Source: Candidatus Rokuibacteriota bacterium (GTDB lineage Bacteria; Methylomirabilota; Methylomirabilia; Rokubacteriales; CSP1-6). Taken from it: a stretch of 64,000 nucleotides of DNA. The translations under genes were made by a program, and so were the position numbers. Numbering within the stretch: position 1 is the first letter of the stretch; each line of letters opens with the position of its first letter. Under the pieces are notes generated by a model. That model worked only from the letters and a program-made list of their open reading frames with translations, searched no databases and was not told where the DNA came from. The DNA is taken from assembly GCA_003220495.1 (NCBI GenBank), contig QHSP01000025.1, positions 19,580 to 83,579 of the forward strand. The letters are read 5' to 3'. Shown piece after piece: positions 29,075 through 36,197 of the stretch.

Positions 29075-29480
29075 CGGGCCCTCGATAATCCACGAACAGG
29101 TTCGGATCCTCCCACACGCGAACCTGCCAGAGCCGGTCCGCGCCGAGCTTCGGCGCCAGGAGCTCCCAGACGGTCATCGCGAGATTCTCCGTCGTGGGGA
29201 CGCGGCCGCGAAACAAGGGGTCGGCGTTCAGATCCGCGTGGTCGAAGCGCTCGACCACGGTCTCGCCCACGACCCGCTTGAGCTCGGAGAGATCGATGAC
29301 CATGCCAGTGAGCGGATCGATGGGGCCGCGCACGGTGACGTCGAGCGTGTAGTTGTGTCCGTGCGGCACCGTGAGCCGGCCGAAGAAGCGCTCGTTCTCC
29401 TCCGGGGACCAGCTCTCGACCCAGTAACGGTGCCCGGCCGAGAACGTGAAGCGCCGGGTGCTGGCGGCCTGGTCGGTCAT
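29067..29480 (-). CDS. PTPS-family protein, homologue 2, lacking the catalytic cysteine
   Basis: 137 residues starting at the ATG at 29480, which overlaps the glycosyltransferase stop (ATGA). Zinc ligands are intact (His17 in FSAGHRY; His40 and His42 in PHGHNY), and the Asp-His pair is in FDHADLN. However, the position of the catalytic Cys, four residues before the HGH, is Leu36 (FFGRLTVPHGH). PTPS-like paralogues without this Cys are known to do other chemistry on dihydroneopterin triphosphate or related pterins. It is clearly diverged from the neighbouring copy. Its retention next to a complete PTPS argues for a distinct step or a heteromeric partner. Confidence 0.88.
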   Translation of the reverse strand: MTDQAASTRRFTFSAGHRYWVESWSPEENERFFGRLTVPHGHNYTLDVTVRGPIDPLTGMVIDLSELKRVVGETVVERFDHADLNADPLFRGRVPTTENLAMTVWELLAPKLGADRLWQVRVWEDPNLFVDYRGPDA

Positions 29481-30529
29481 GGCAACGCCTCGAGGAAGCG
29501 GCGCGCCACCGATTCGAGGCCGAACGCCTCGACCCGCTGGACCGCGGCTCTTCCGAATTCTTCGCTGAGCTTCGTGTTCGTCAACGTCGCCTCCAGCGCG
29601 ACGGCCAGCTCGTCCGGGCTGCGCGGATTGACGAGAAACCCGGTCCGCCCGTCCTCGACGATCTCCGGTACCGCCGCGGCGCGACACGCGACCACAGGCA
29701 ACCCGGCCGCCATCGCCTCGGCGAAGACCAGCCCGAACCCTTCCTGGACGGTCGGAAGGCAGAAGCAGTGGGCGCTGACATATTCTACCGCGAGCGCCTG
29801 GCGCGTCACCTCGCCGAGCAAGACCGCCGCGTCCGCCAGCCGAAGCTCCCGGTGCAGCGCGCGCAGGCGCCTCGACTCGGGACCTTCCCCTACGATGCGG
29901 ACCTGGACGTCCGGGATTCGCGTGCGGAGCACGGCGGCGGCGCGCAACAGATCGTCCAGCCGCTTGCGCGGGTACATCCGCGCGACCGAGAGCACGGTCG
30001 GCCGGGCCGCCCGCGCGCGGGCGGCCTCGGCGAAGCGGCGCCGCCAGTCGGCGAGATCGATCGGCTCGGGCACGACCGCGAGCGTCGATCGTGGGATGGC
30101 GTAGACGTCGTGGGCGACCGCCGCGGAGTACTGGCTCGGCACGACGACGCGATCGGCGCGCGCGGTGTTGGACCGCTCCCAGCGCGCCTGCAGGGAGAGC
30201 AGCGCGCGCACCAGGCCGCGCTCGTTCCGTAGCTCGTCGGCGATGATCCCCTTCAGCATCACGACGAACGGGCCGCGGCGTCGCCGCGCCCACAGAAACC
30301 CGTCGAGGTCGACGCCGACCGCGACGTCGGCCGTTGGCGGAGCCAGGGCGACCCTCGCGTTGTAGAGCCAGCGGTCGAACGTGTGAAAGCCCGTACGGAT
30401 TTCGAGCGGTCGTATCGCGACCGTGTGACCGAGGATCGCAAGGCCCCGGACGAGGCCGTCGATGGCGACGAACGTTCCGCTGCCCTCCGTCGGAGAGAGC
30501 GGCGTCGACGTGAGGAACTCGAAGCGCAC
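29477..30529 (-). CDS. GT4-type glycosyltransferase heading the pterin operon
   Basis: 350 residues, GTG start at 30529. GT-B fold: N-lobe with TEGSGTFVAIDGLVRGLAILGH near the start, then a C-lobe nucleotide-sugar site with PTVLSVARMYPRKRLDDLLRA and VRIVGEGPESRRL, and the E-x7-E motif in EGFGLVFAEAMAAGLPVVACRAAAVPE. Retaining GT4 enzymes transfer from UDP- or GDP-sugars. It is joined by a four-base overlap to the PTPS gene, and from there to PTPS, FolE and SDR. Cyanobacterial pterin glucosyltransferases are also GT-B enzymes that glycosylate tetrahydrobiopterin, so a pterin acceptor is the leading hypothesis, from context only. Confidence 0.85.
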   Translation of the reverse strand: MRFEFLTSTPLSPTEGSGTFVAIDGLVRGLAILGHTVAIRPLEIRTGFHTFDRWLYNARVALAPPTADVAVGVDLDGFLWARRRRGPFVVMLKGIIADELRNERGLVRALLSLQARWERSNTARADRVVVPSQYSAAVAHDVYAIPRSTLAVVPEPIDLADWRRRFAEAARARAARPTVLSVARMYPRKRLDDLLRAAAVLRTRIPDVQVRIVGEGPESRRLRALHRELRLADAAVLLGEVTRQALAVEYVSAHCFCLPTVQEGFGLVFAEAMAAGLPVVACRAAAVPEIVEDGRTGFLVNPRSPDELAVALEATLTNTKLSEEFGRAAVQRVEAFGLESVARRFLEALP

Positions 30530-30538
30530 GACCCGGAG

Positions 30539-31321
30539 CTAGCGCCCCAGGAACTTGGCCGCGCGCTTTTCGAGGAAGGCGCGGGTCCCCTCCTTGTAGT
30601 CCTCGCTCTCGGTCGCCTCGACGGCGAGATCCCTGAGCCGCTTGCGGCGCTCCTCCGTGAGCCCGAGCAGGTACGACTCGATCGTCGCCTTGGCGCCGCG
30701 CACCGACAAGGGCGCGTTGTCGGCGACCTTCCGGAGGTAGTCGTAGGTGTAGGCCTCGAGCTCGGCCACTGGCAAGAGGCGCTGGATGAAGCCCATGGCC
30801 AAGGCTTCGCGGTCGTCGACCGTCCGCGCCGAGTACAGGATGTCCTTCGCGTACGCGGGGCCGACGAGGTCGACGAGCTGCCCGACGGAGTCCGCCCCGT
30901 AGATGATGCTCAGGCGCGCGGCCGGAATGCCGAACTTCGAGCCGTCGGCGGCGAACCGCATGTCGCACGCCATCGCGACCGCCATCGCTCCACCCATGCA
31001 GAAGCCGAAGATCATCGCGACCGTCGGCTTGGGGCACTCGCGAATCGTGGAGTAGGCTGCCGCGGTCTGCGCGTTGTAGCGCGCCGCGCTCGCGGCGTCC
31101 TTGCGCTGCTCCTTGAACTCCGAGATGTCGGCGCCCGAGGCGAACGCGACGGTGCCGGCGCCTCGGTAGACGATCGCGCGGACCGAGTCGGTCTTGCCCA
31201 GCTCTTCGGTGACGCGCGCGAGCTCGGTCCACATCGCGAGGCTGATCGCGTTGCGCATCGCCGGCCGATTGATGACGACGGTCGCGATCGGCCCATCGTG
31301 CTGCACCAGAATGTCCGTCAT
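30539..31321 (-). CDS. enoyl-CoA hydratase/isomerase family protein
   Basis: 260 residues, crotonase fold. The ATG at 31321 follows GAGGTGGG. Oxyanion-hole segments are VAFASGADISEFKEQR and FGFCMGGAMAVAMACDMRFAA. The C-terminal helix ends TRAFLEKRAAKFLGR, as in many hydratases. The usual second catalytic Glu region reads LSIIYGADSVGQLVDLVG, lacking the classic Glu pair of mitochondrial hydratase, so a different CoA-thioester reaction is possible. It ends 10 bp before the glycosyltransferase start and may share its transcript, although its function has no obvious pterin link. Confidence 0.88.
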   Translation of the reverse strand: MTDILVQHDGPIATVVINRPAMRNAISLAMWTELARVTEELGKTDSVRAIVYRGAGTVAFASGADISEFKEQRKDAASAARYNAQTAAAYSTIRECPKPTVAMIFGFCMGGAMAVAMACDMRFAADGSKFGIPAARLSIIYGADSVGQLVDLVGPAYAKDILYSARTVDDREALAMGFIQRLLPVAELEAYTYDYLRKVADNAPLSVRGAKATIESYLLGLTEERRKRLRDLAVEATESEDYKEGTRAFLEKRAAKFLGR

Positions 31322-31443
31322 ACGCCCACCTCGACGAGGATTGGCGTCCCTGACGCCGAGTGAGCAACAGTACCACTTCGTGGTGCCGGCTGCGCCGCCG
31401 CTCGGAGGATCGCGCTCTCGGCGCCGAGGCCGCCGGAGTCCGC

Positions 31444-31449
31444 TATACT
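31444..31449 (+). promoter_or_regulatory. -10 box, probably leaderless promoter of the DUF1989 gene
   Basis: TATACT ends eight bases before the ATG at 31458. No Shine-Dalgarno lies between, and the sequence before the box has no clear -35. The geometry predicts transcription starting within a base or two of the start codon. Confidence 0.4.
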
Positions 31450-31457
31450 CAGCGGGC

Positions 31458-32090
31458 ATGGGCTCCGGAACGGTCGGACACATCGTGGGGCGCGTGGTCG
31501 AGGATCGGGTGGTTCCCGCGGGCGAACCCTGGGCGAGAGTGTTGAAGCCAGGGCAGACGCTCCGGATCGTCGACCTCGAAGGCCGGCAGGCCGTGGACTT
31601 CCTCTGTTACAACGCGGCGAATCCCGAAGAGCGCTACAACGCGGCCGACACGATGAAGTACGCGAAGACGATCTTCCTCACGCGCGGCCACGGCATCTAC
31701 TCGGACCTGGGCCGGCGGCTGCTCACGGTCGTCGAGGACACCTGCGGCCGCCACGATACAATTGGGGGCTGCTGCAGCGCCGAGAGCAACGAGCTCCGCT
31801 ACGGGGTCAAGGACACGCCGAGCTGCCGGGCGAACTTCCTTCGCGCGCTGGCGCCCTTCGGGCTGGGCAAGAAGGACGTCGTCGCCAACCTCAACTTCTT
31901 CATGAACGTGCCGGTCGCACCCGACGGCGCCATGGCGATCGTCGACGGGCTCTCGAAGCCGGGTGACTACGTGGACCTGCGTGCGGAGATGGAGGTGCTG
32001 GCCGTAATCTCCAACTGCCCGCAGACGCGCAATCCTTGCAACGGCTTCAACCCGACGCCGATCCGGCTGATCGTCACGGATCCGACCTGA
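31458..32090 (+). CDS. DUF1989 (urea carboxylase-associated) family protein
   Basis: 210 residues with the family hallmarks: an N-terminal RVVPAGEPWARVLKPGQTLRIVDLEGRQAVDFLCYNA block, then a Cys-rich metal-type centre (GGCCSAESNELRYG), an FFMNVPVAPDGAM segment, and the C-terminal ISNCPQTRNPCNGFNPTPIRLIV. Proteins of this family sit beside urea carboxylase or aminomethyltransferase genes and are suspected to act on guanidine or urea derivatives, but no such gene is here. The ATG follows a -10 box directly, without a leader. It is divergent from the enoyl-CoA hydratase gene. Confidence 0.9.
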   Translation: MGSGTVGHIVGRVVEDRVVPAGEPWARVLKPGQTLRIVDLEGRQAVDFLCYNAANPEERYNAADTMKYAKTIFLTRGHGIYSDLGRRLLTVVEDTCGRHDTIGGCCSAESNELRYGVKDTPSCRANFLRALAPFGLGKKDVVANLNFFMNVPVAPDGAMAIVDGLSKPGDYVDLRAEMEVLAVISNCPQTRNPCNGFNPTPIRLIVTDPT

Positions 32091-32110
32091 CCACGATCGA
32101 GGCGTGAGTT

Positions 32111-32185
32111 GGTGGCGGTGGGAGGAATTGAACCTCCGACACGGGGCTTATGAGACCCCTGCTCTGCCGCTGAGCTACACCGCCG
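32111..32185 (-). tRNA. tRNA with anticodon CAU (elongator Met, or Ile2)
   Basis: On the minus strand a full cloverleaf can be read: acceptor GGCGGTG with CACCGCC, D-arm GCTC...GAGC, anticodon stem GGGGT/GCCCC around loop CTCATAA, T-arm GGAGG-TTCAATT-CCTCC, discriminator A and an encoded CCA (32111-32113). The G1-C72 pair excludes initiator Met. CAU anticodons belong either to elongator Met or to the lysidine-modified Ile tRNA made by TilS; the sequence alone does not decide. Without CCA it spans 32114-32185. Confidence 0.95.
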
Positions 32186-32275
32186 ATCCGGGAAACTCGA
32201 GAACAGGCGCAGGACGGGATTTTACCGCGGACCCCCCGGGCACGCCCGAAAACCTGTCCAGCGAAGACGTTTTGC

Positions 32276-32281
32276 TATAAT
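32276..32281 (+). promoter_or_regulatory. -10 box TATAAT upstream of the acidic-protein gene
   Basis: A perfect TATAAT, preceded by TTTGC, 33 bp before the ATG at 32315. The -35 region is poor (CTGTCC near 32254). AAGGAG at 32302-32307 gives a good ribosome site. The context matches the promoter at 14577. Confidence 0.55.
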
Positions 32282-32314
32282 CCGCCGGGACAATTCATCC
32301 GAAGGAGTCTTCAC

Positions 32315-32602
32315 ATGCAGTTTCGGCAACACCCGTGGCACGATGACGTCGAGTTGCGTCAGAACGATACGGCCGAGAACGGCGACGCCGAGGAGGCTGA
32401 GGAGCTCGACGACGACGACGAAGACGATGACGACGACGACTTCGACGATGACGACGACTTCGACGACGACGATCTCGACGACGAGGACCTGGACGACGAC
32501 GATCTCGACGAGCTGGATGAGGACGACCCCGCCGAAACCGACGGCGACGCACCCGCGGACGCCGGTGAGGACGACTCTGAGGAGGATGACGTAGACAAGT
32601 AG
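32315..32602 (+). CDS. extremely acidic Asp/Glu-rich small protein
   Basis: 95 residues. After about 20 ordinary residues (MQFRQHPWHDDVELRQ...), the rest is almost entirely Asp and Glu, broken by Phe, Leu and a few Ala/Pro. A regular DDDDFDD/DDLDDEDLDDDD pattern places a hydrophobic residue every four to seven positions. AAGGAG at 32302-32307 lies seven bases before the ATG, and a TATAAT box is upstream, which supports real expression; other frames here give only Thr/Ser- or Arg-rich low-complexity shadows. No Cys, no signal peptide. Possible roles are divalent-cation buffering, DNA mimicry, or binding a basic partner. The function is unknown to me. Confidence 0.7.
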   Translation: MQFRQHPWHDDVELRQNDTAENGDAEEAEELDDDDEDDDDDDFDDDDDFDDDDLDDEDLDDDDLDELDEDDPAETDGDAPADAGEDDSEEDDVDK

Positions 32603-32637
32603 CCGGTAGCCCACCACGCGACGAGGAGGCGGCGAGA

Positions 32638-33357
32638 ATGGATGCTTGGCTGTTCCTACTGCGCTGGTTTCACTTCCTGGCCGGCATCACCTGGATCGGC
32701 ATGTTGTACTACTTCAACTTCGTGCAGGTCCCGTTCTTCGCGGGGGCCGAGGCGCCGGTGAGGACCGGCATGATCGCAGGTGGGCTCGTCAGCCGAGCGC
32801 TCTGGTGGTTCCGGTGGGGCGCGATGCTGACCTTCATCACCGGCGGGCTCTATCTGTTGCACAAGTGGGTCCAGTTCGGGTTCCTCGGCTTCTTCAATCA
32901 ACCGTACGGCTGGGCGATCTTCATGGGTGGCGTCATCGGGACCCTGATGTGGTTCAACGTCTGGTTCATCATCTGGCCGGCGCAGCAGGTCGTCATGGCG
33001 TCGACGGCCCGGGTCAAGGAAGGCGGCCAGGCGATCCCAGAGGCCGCGGCGCGCGGCGCCCGCGGCGGCGTCGCCTCCCGCACGAACACCATGCTGTCGA
33101 TCCCGATGCTGTTCTTCATGGGCGCGGCGAGCCACTTCGCGTTCTTCACGCCGACCGCCCGGCCGGCGAAGATCACGATGCTCGTCGTCTTCCTGGTCGT
33201 CCTGGCGATCGTCGAGGGCAACGCCGTGGTGGGACCCGCCACTCCGGACAAGGCGAGCGCAGGCAAGAAGCTCCTCGGCACGGTCAAGGGCACTCTGTGG
33301 GCGGGTTTCGTGCTCACCGCGATCTTCGTGATCGCGCTCAAGATCATCTTCGGCTGA
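32638..33357 (+). CDS. PuuD-like integral membrane protein (urate hydroxylase N-terminal family)
   Basis: 239 residues with about seven hydrophobic segments. WLFLLRWFHFLAGITWIGMLYYFNFVQVPFF at the start, then NVWFIIWPAQQVVM and SRTNTMLSIPMLFFMGAASHF, are characteristic of the membrane domain found in PuuD urate oxidases. It lacks the C-terminal cytochrome c domain of full PuuD. Conserved His (HFLAG, SHF) could bind haem. A monohaem cytochrome c lipoprotein is encoded convergently next door and might be a partner. It starts 35 bp after the acidic-protein gene, so the two may be co-transcribed. Function in this genome is uncertain. Confidence 0.8.
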   Translation: MDAWLFLLRWFHFLAGITWIGMLYYFNFVQVPFFAGAEAPVRTGMIAGGLVSRALWWFRWGAMLTFITGGLYLLHKWVQFGFLGFFNQPYGWAIFMGGVIGTLMWFNVWFIIWPAQQVVMASTARVKEGGQAIPEAAARGARGGVASRTNTMLSIPMLFFMGAASHFAFFTPTARPAKITMLVVFLVVLAIVEGNAVVGPATPDKASAGKKLLGTVKGTLWAGFVLTAIFVIALKIIFG

Positions 33358-33376
33358 TCGGATACACGCTCGAGGC

Positions 33377-33406
33377 GAAGGCCCGGCGGGATGCCGCCGG
33401 GCCTTC
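33377..33406. terminator. strong bidirectional hairpin terminator
   Basis: A perfect 13-bp stem (GAAGGCCCGGCGG at 33377-33389, complement at 33394-33406) with loop GATG lies between two convergent genes. It is followed by GGAATTCTAT on the plus strand. It should end both transcripts. Confidence 0.75.
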
Positions 33407-33412
33407 GGAATT

Positions 33413-33730
33413 CTATCGGCGCAGGTACTCGGTGAGCGCGTCGATTTCCGGCGCGACCGCCGGGATCGGCACCATCACCTTCGTGGGCCGCTTCGGCGCA
33501 TAGCCGGGCGGGTAGGATCCCTTCAACACCTTCGCCTCCAGGAGCTCCCGCGGCGAGCCCTTGACCGGCGGACCCACGGGCCCCGGCTGCGCCGGGTCCG
33601 TGTTGTGGCAGGCGATGCAATGCGCGAGATAGACCTGTCGCCCACGCTCGGCCGCCGGCGAAAGCCTGCCATCGGAGCAGCCGCTCATCGCGACGGCCAG
33701 CGCGAGCAGCGCCAGCGGCGCGCCCCTCAC
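33413..33730 (-). CDS. c-type cytochrome lipoprotein, small
   Basis: 105 residues. Lipobox AMSGC (Cys18) anchors it to a membrane. The haem site is HCIACHNTD. The C-terminal block VPIPAVAPEIDALTEYLRR is the usual last helix of class I cytochromes c. A possible distal Met lies at KVMVPIP. The start overlaps the DUF3501 stop by four bases, so it is the last gene of the leftward rubrerythrin/Fe-S/DUF3501 cluster. This suggests electron transfer linked to that cluster. Confidence 0.85.
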   Translation of the reverse strand: MRGAPLALLALAVAMSGCSDGRLSPAAERGRQVYLAHCIACHNTDPAQPGPVGPPVKGSPRELLEAKVLKGSYPPGYAPKRPTKVMVPIPAVAPEIDALTEYLRR

Positions 33731-34308
33731 GCCAGGTCGCCCCGCAGGCTCCGCTTCGTCTCGTCCGAGAGGACGGTGCGGGCGCGCTCGTTGGGATGCT
33801 CGACGACCAGCGCGACCTCGCTCGTGCTGAACCGCGCGCGTGCCTGGGGCGGCAGGGCGAAGCGGACGAAGTGCACGGCGCTGAGCTTACCGCGCTCCTC
33901 GTCCGAGTGGCCGGTCTCGAACTCGCCCACGATCACGTGGGGGCCGACCGTCATCTTCACGTAGTCGCGCGTGTCGATGCCGAGCAGCCGATCGAGCACC
34001 GGCTTGATCTCCGTGGCCTCGGCGATCTCGATCATCAGGGTGGCCGCCAGCTCGCCCGGCCGCGGAAGGAGGGCGTTGTACACCTCGACCTCCTCGGCGA
34101 TCCTCGACTCGTCGACGATGCGCTCGGCCCGCACCATCTCCTGGATCTGGAACCAGACCGTCGCGCGGTTCTCGAACACGAACGTGAGGTAACGCCCGAC
34201 CGACACCCGGCGCGCCTGCTTCAGCTCGACGATCTCGCGCTGGCGCGCCGCTCGGACCTTCTCGTACTCGACGAGGTTCAGGATCTCGGAGAGCTCGAGC
34301 TGCTTCAT
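33727..34308 (-). CDS. DUF3501 family protein
   Basis: 193 residues. The opening LSEILNLVEYEKVRAARQREIVELKQARRVSVG, then LTFVFENRATVWFQIQEMVRAERIVDE and VGPHVIVGEFETGHSDEERGKLSAVHFVRF, match the DUF3501 family. These proteins recur beside a heterodisulfide-reductase-like Fe-S protein and rubrerythrin in many bacteria, as here, but have no proven function. It lies four bases after the Fe-S protein gene. Cytoplasmic, no signal, no Cys. Confidence 0.88.
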   Translation of the reverse strand: MKQLELSEILNLVEYEKVRAARQREIVELKQARRVSVGRYLTFVFENRATVWFQIQEMVRAERIVDESRIAEEVEVYNALLPRPGELAATLMIEIAEATEIKPVLDRLLGIDTRDYVKMTVGPHVIVGEFETGHSDEERGKLSAVHFVRFALPPQARARFSTSEVALVVEHPNERARTVLSDETKRSLRGDLA

Positions 34309-34312
34309 CCCA

Positions 34313-35605
34313 TCACGCCTCGAACCCGTAGGCCGCCGCGAGGACTTCGACCGGGTGCTTCGGCTTGCGACCCGTTCCCTGCTCGATCTGGAGCGCGGCC
34401 AGCGGGCAGTCCGTCGCGGTGACCGGGCCGCCCGCCGTCACCGCGTCGAACAGCGGCTTCGCGAGCCTCATCGACAGCTCGTAGTATTCCTTCTTGAACC
34501 CCCAGGTCCCGTCCACCGCCGAGCACTTCTCGACGACGTCGACCGACGCCCCGGGAATCGCCCGGAGCACGTCGGCCGACTTGTGGCCGATGTTCTGCGC
34601 CCGCAGGTGACAGGGCATGTGGTAGGTCACGGCGCCGACGGGCTTCGTGAAGTTCGTGTCGAGCTCGCCGGCCGCGTTGAGCTTCGCCAGGTACTCGAAG
34701 ATGTCGCGCGTGTTGGCCGCGACCAGCTTGGCGTCCGCCGAGTCGTCGAGCCACGGGAACTCCTGCTTGAGCATGTAGCTGCACGTCGGCCCGAGCACGA
34801 CGATCTCGCGGCCCTCGCGGGCCGCCGCCGCCAGGCTCGCCACGTTGTCGCGGATGAGCGCTTTCGCCTCGTCCACCGCGCCGCCGTCGAGGTAGGGCAT
34901 GCCGCAGCACCGCTGGGGCGGCAGGCTCACGTCGACGCGGTTCCGCTCGAGCACGTTCACCGCGGCGCGACCGGTCGACGTCTGGTAGTACTCGACGCTG
35001 CACGTCGCGAACAGCGCGACCTTACGCCCCGTCGACGCCGCGCCGCCGGCGGGCGCCTTCAGGGCGCTCCGCGATGGCGCACGCCCCTTGAACCACGACG
35101 AGAAGGTCGGCCGCGCGAACGTCGGCAGGTTCCGCTGCTTGTGGATGCCCACGACGGCCTGCATGAAGGCGCGGTGCACGCTCAGCTCGTTCATCCAGTT
35201 CGACAGGGGCGCGGCGAGACTTCCGAGCTTGCCGACGAGGTCGGCGTTCCCGAGCATCCTGTCTTGAACGCTGACGCCGCTCGAGCGCGCCTGGGCGGCC
35301 CGGGCCCGCAACATCAGCCGCGGAAAGTCGACCTCCCACCGGTGCGGCGGCGTGTACGGGCAGTGATTGAAGCAGAGCTTGCACTGATAGCAGAGATCGA
35401 CCACTTCCTTGACGTCGCCCGCCGGAAGCTTGTCGACGTCGCCGTCGACCGCCTCGACGTCCATCCGATCGAACAGCACCTTGAACGACGGACACAGCGG
35501 CAGGCACCTTCGGCACCCGCCGCAAATGTCGTAGACCCGCCGCAGCTCCTTGTCGACCGCAGCCAGGTCCCAGAACTCCGGACTCTTCGTATCGAGGGTT
35601 CCCAT
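34313..35605 (-). CDS. heterodisulfide-reductase-like (4Fe-4S) protein with CCG domains
   Basis: 430 residues. Two ferredoxin-type clusters are near the N-terminus (CGGCRRCLPLCP about residues 31-42; CYQCKLCFNHCP about 73-84). CCG domains follow, the first with CSVEYYQ...RCCGMPYLDGG and the second with CPCHL-like HMPCHLRAQNIG and a CSAVDGTWG tail. This is the GlpC/HdrD architecture. A flavin-linked electron-transfer role to peroxide reduction is plausible given the rubrerythrin and DUF3501 neighbours. The ATG at 35605 is about 150 bp downstream of the rubrerythrin stop, with a large hairpin in the gap. Confidence 0.9.
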   Translation of the reverse strand: MGTLDTKSPEFWDLAAVDKELRRVYDICGGCRRCLPLCPSFKVLFDRMDVEAVDGDVDKLPAGDVKEVVDLCYQCKLCFNHCPYTPPHRWEVDFPRLMLRARAAQARSSGVSVQDRMLGNADLVGKLGSLAAPLSNWMNELSVHRAFMQAVVGIHKQRNLPTFARPTFSSWFKGRAPSRSALKAPAGGAASTGRKVALFATCSVEYYQTSTGRAAVNVLERNRVDVSLPPQRCCGMPYLDGGAVDEAKALIRDNVASLAAAAREGREIVVLGPTCSYMLKQEFPWLDDSADAKLVAANTRDIFEYLAKLNAAGELDTNFTKPVGAVTYHMPCHLRAQNIGHKSADVLRAIPGASVDVVEKCSAVDGTWGFKKEYYELSMRLAKPLFDAVTAGGPVTATDCPLAALQIEQGTGRKPKHPVEVLAAAYGFEA

Positions 35606-35655
35606 AGGAAAGACGTGAGCGCTCGGCTAGCACGACTGGAGCGTTTGGCTACCGC

Positions 35656-35748
35656 ACGGGCTCGCGGCGGCAGGGGGCAGGGAGAGGGGGCGTGGGACCC
35701 GTTCCCGCGCCGCGGCGTCGGACGCCCCCCCTGCCGCCGCGAGCCCGT
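35656..35748. repeat. 22-bp perfect inverted repeat after the rubrerythrin gene
   Basis: The arm at 35656-35677 (ACGGGCTCGCGGCGGC then AGGGGG) is the exact reverse complement of 35727-35748, with 49 bp between. It begins five bases after the rubrerythrin stop. The inner segment also has G-rich and C-rich blocks that could pair. It may end or attenuate transcription between rubrerythrin and the Fe-S protein gene, or be a dispersed palindromic element. No transposase or target-site duplication is seen. Confidence 0.7.
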
Positions 35749-35753
35749 CGTAG

Positions 35754-36197
35754 CTAAATCGCTTCAGCCGGATCTTTGCCGGCGATCTGCTGGAGACCTT
35801 TGTTGAAGCGTCCGGCGTGCGACTTCTCGGCCTTGGCGAGCGTCTCGAACCACTCGGCGAGCTCGTTGAAGCCCTCGGTGCGCGCGGTCTTGGCCATCCC
35901 GGGGTACATTTGCGTGTACTCGTAGGTCTCGCCGGCCACCGCCGACTTGAGGTTCTTCTCGGTCTTCCCGATCGGCTCGCCGGTCGCCGGATCGCCGACT
36001 TCCTTCAGGAAGTCGAGATGGCCGAAGGCGTGGCCGGTTTCCGCATCCGCCGTGTCCTTGAAGAGGCCCGCGATGTCCGGGAAGCCCTCGATGTCCGCGA
36101 CACGCGCGAAATAGAGGTATCGCCGGTTCGCCTGCGACTCGCCGGCGAACGCGTCTTTCAGGTTGTCGAAGCTCTTAGAGCCCTTGAGGCTTGCCAT
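35754..36197 (-). CDS. rubrerythrin, ferritin-like domain only
   Basis: 147 residues with the diiron site pattern ([53 protein letters not shown]). It contains no cysteine, so the C-terminal rubredoxin domain of classical rubrerythrins is absent and electrons must come from another protein, perhaps the Fe-S protein encoded next. It should reduce hydrogen peroxide. Its start overlaps the end of the PerR-like gene by 23 bases, so the two are co-expressed. Confidence 0.93.
   Translation of the reverse strand: MASLKGSKSFDNLKDAFAGESQANRRYLYFARVADIEGFPDIAGLFKDTADAETGHAFGHLDFLKEVGDPATGEPIGKTEKNLKSAVAGETYEYTQMYPGMAKTARTEGFNELAEWFETLAKAEKSHAGRFNKGLQQIAGKDPAEAI

Noticed and set aside
32343..32598. Thr/Ser-rich or Arg-rich proteins in other frames of the acidic gene
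   Set aside because: They lack ribosome sites. They are by-products of GAC/GAT/GAG repeats; only the frame at 32315 has both a promoter and a Shine-Dalgarno.
35656..35748. Terminal inverted repeats of a small insertion sequence
   Set aside because: Only 49 bp lie between the arms, with no coding content and no flanking duplication.
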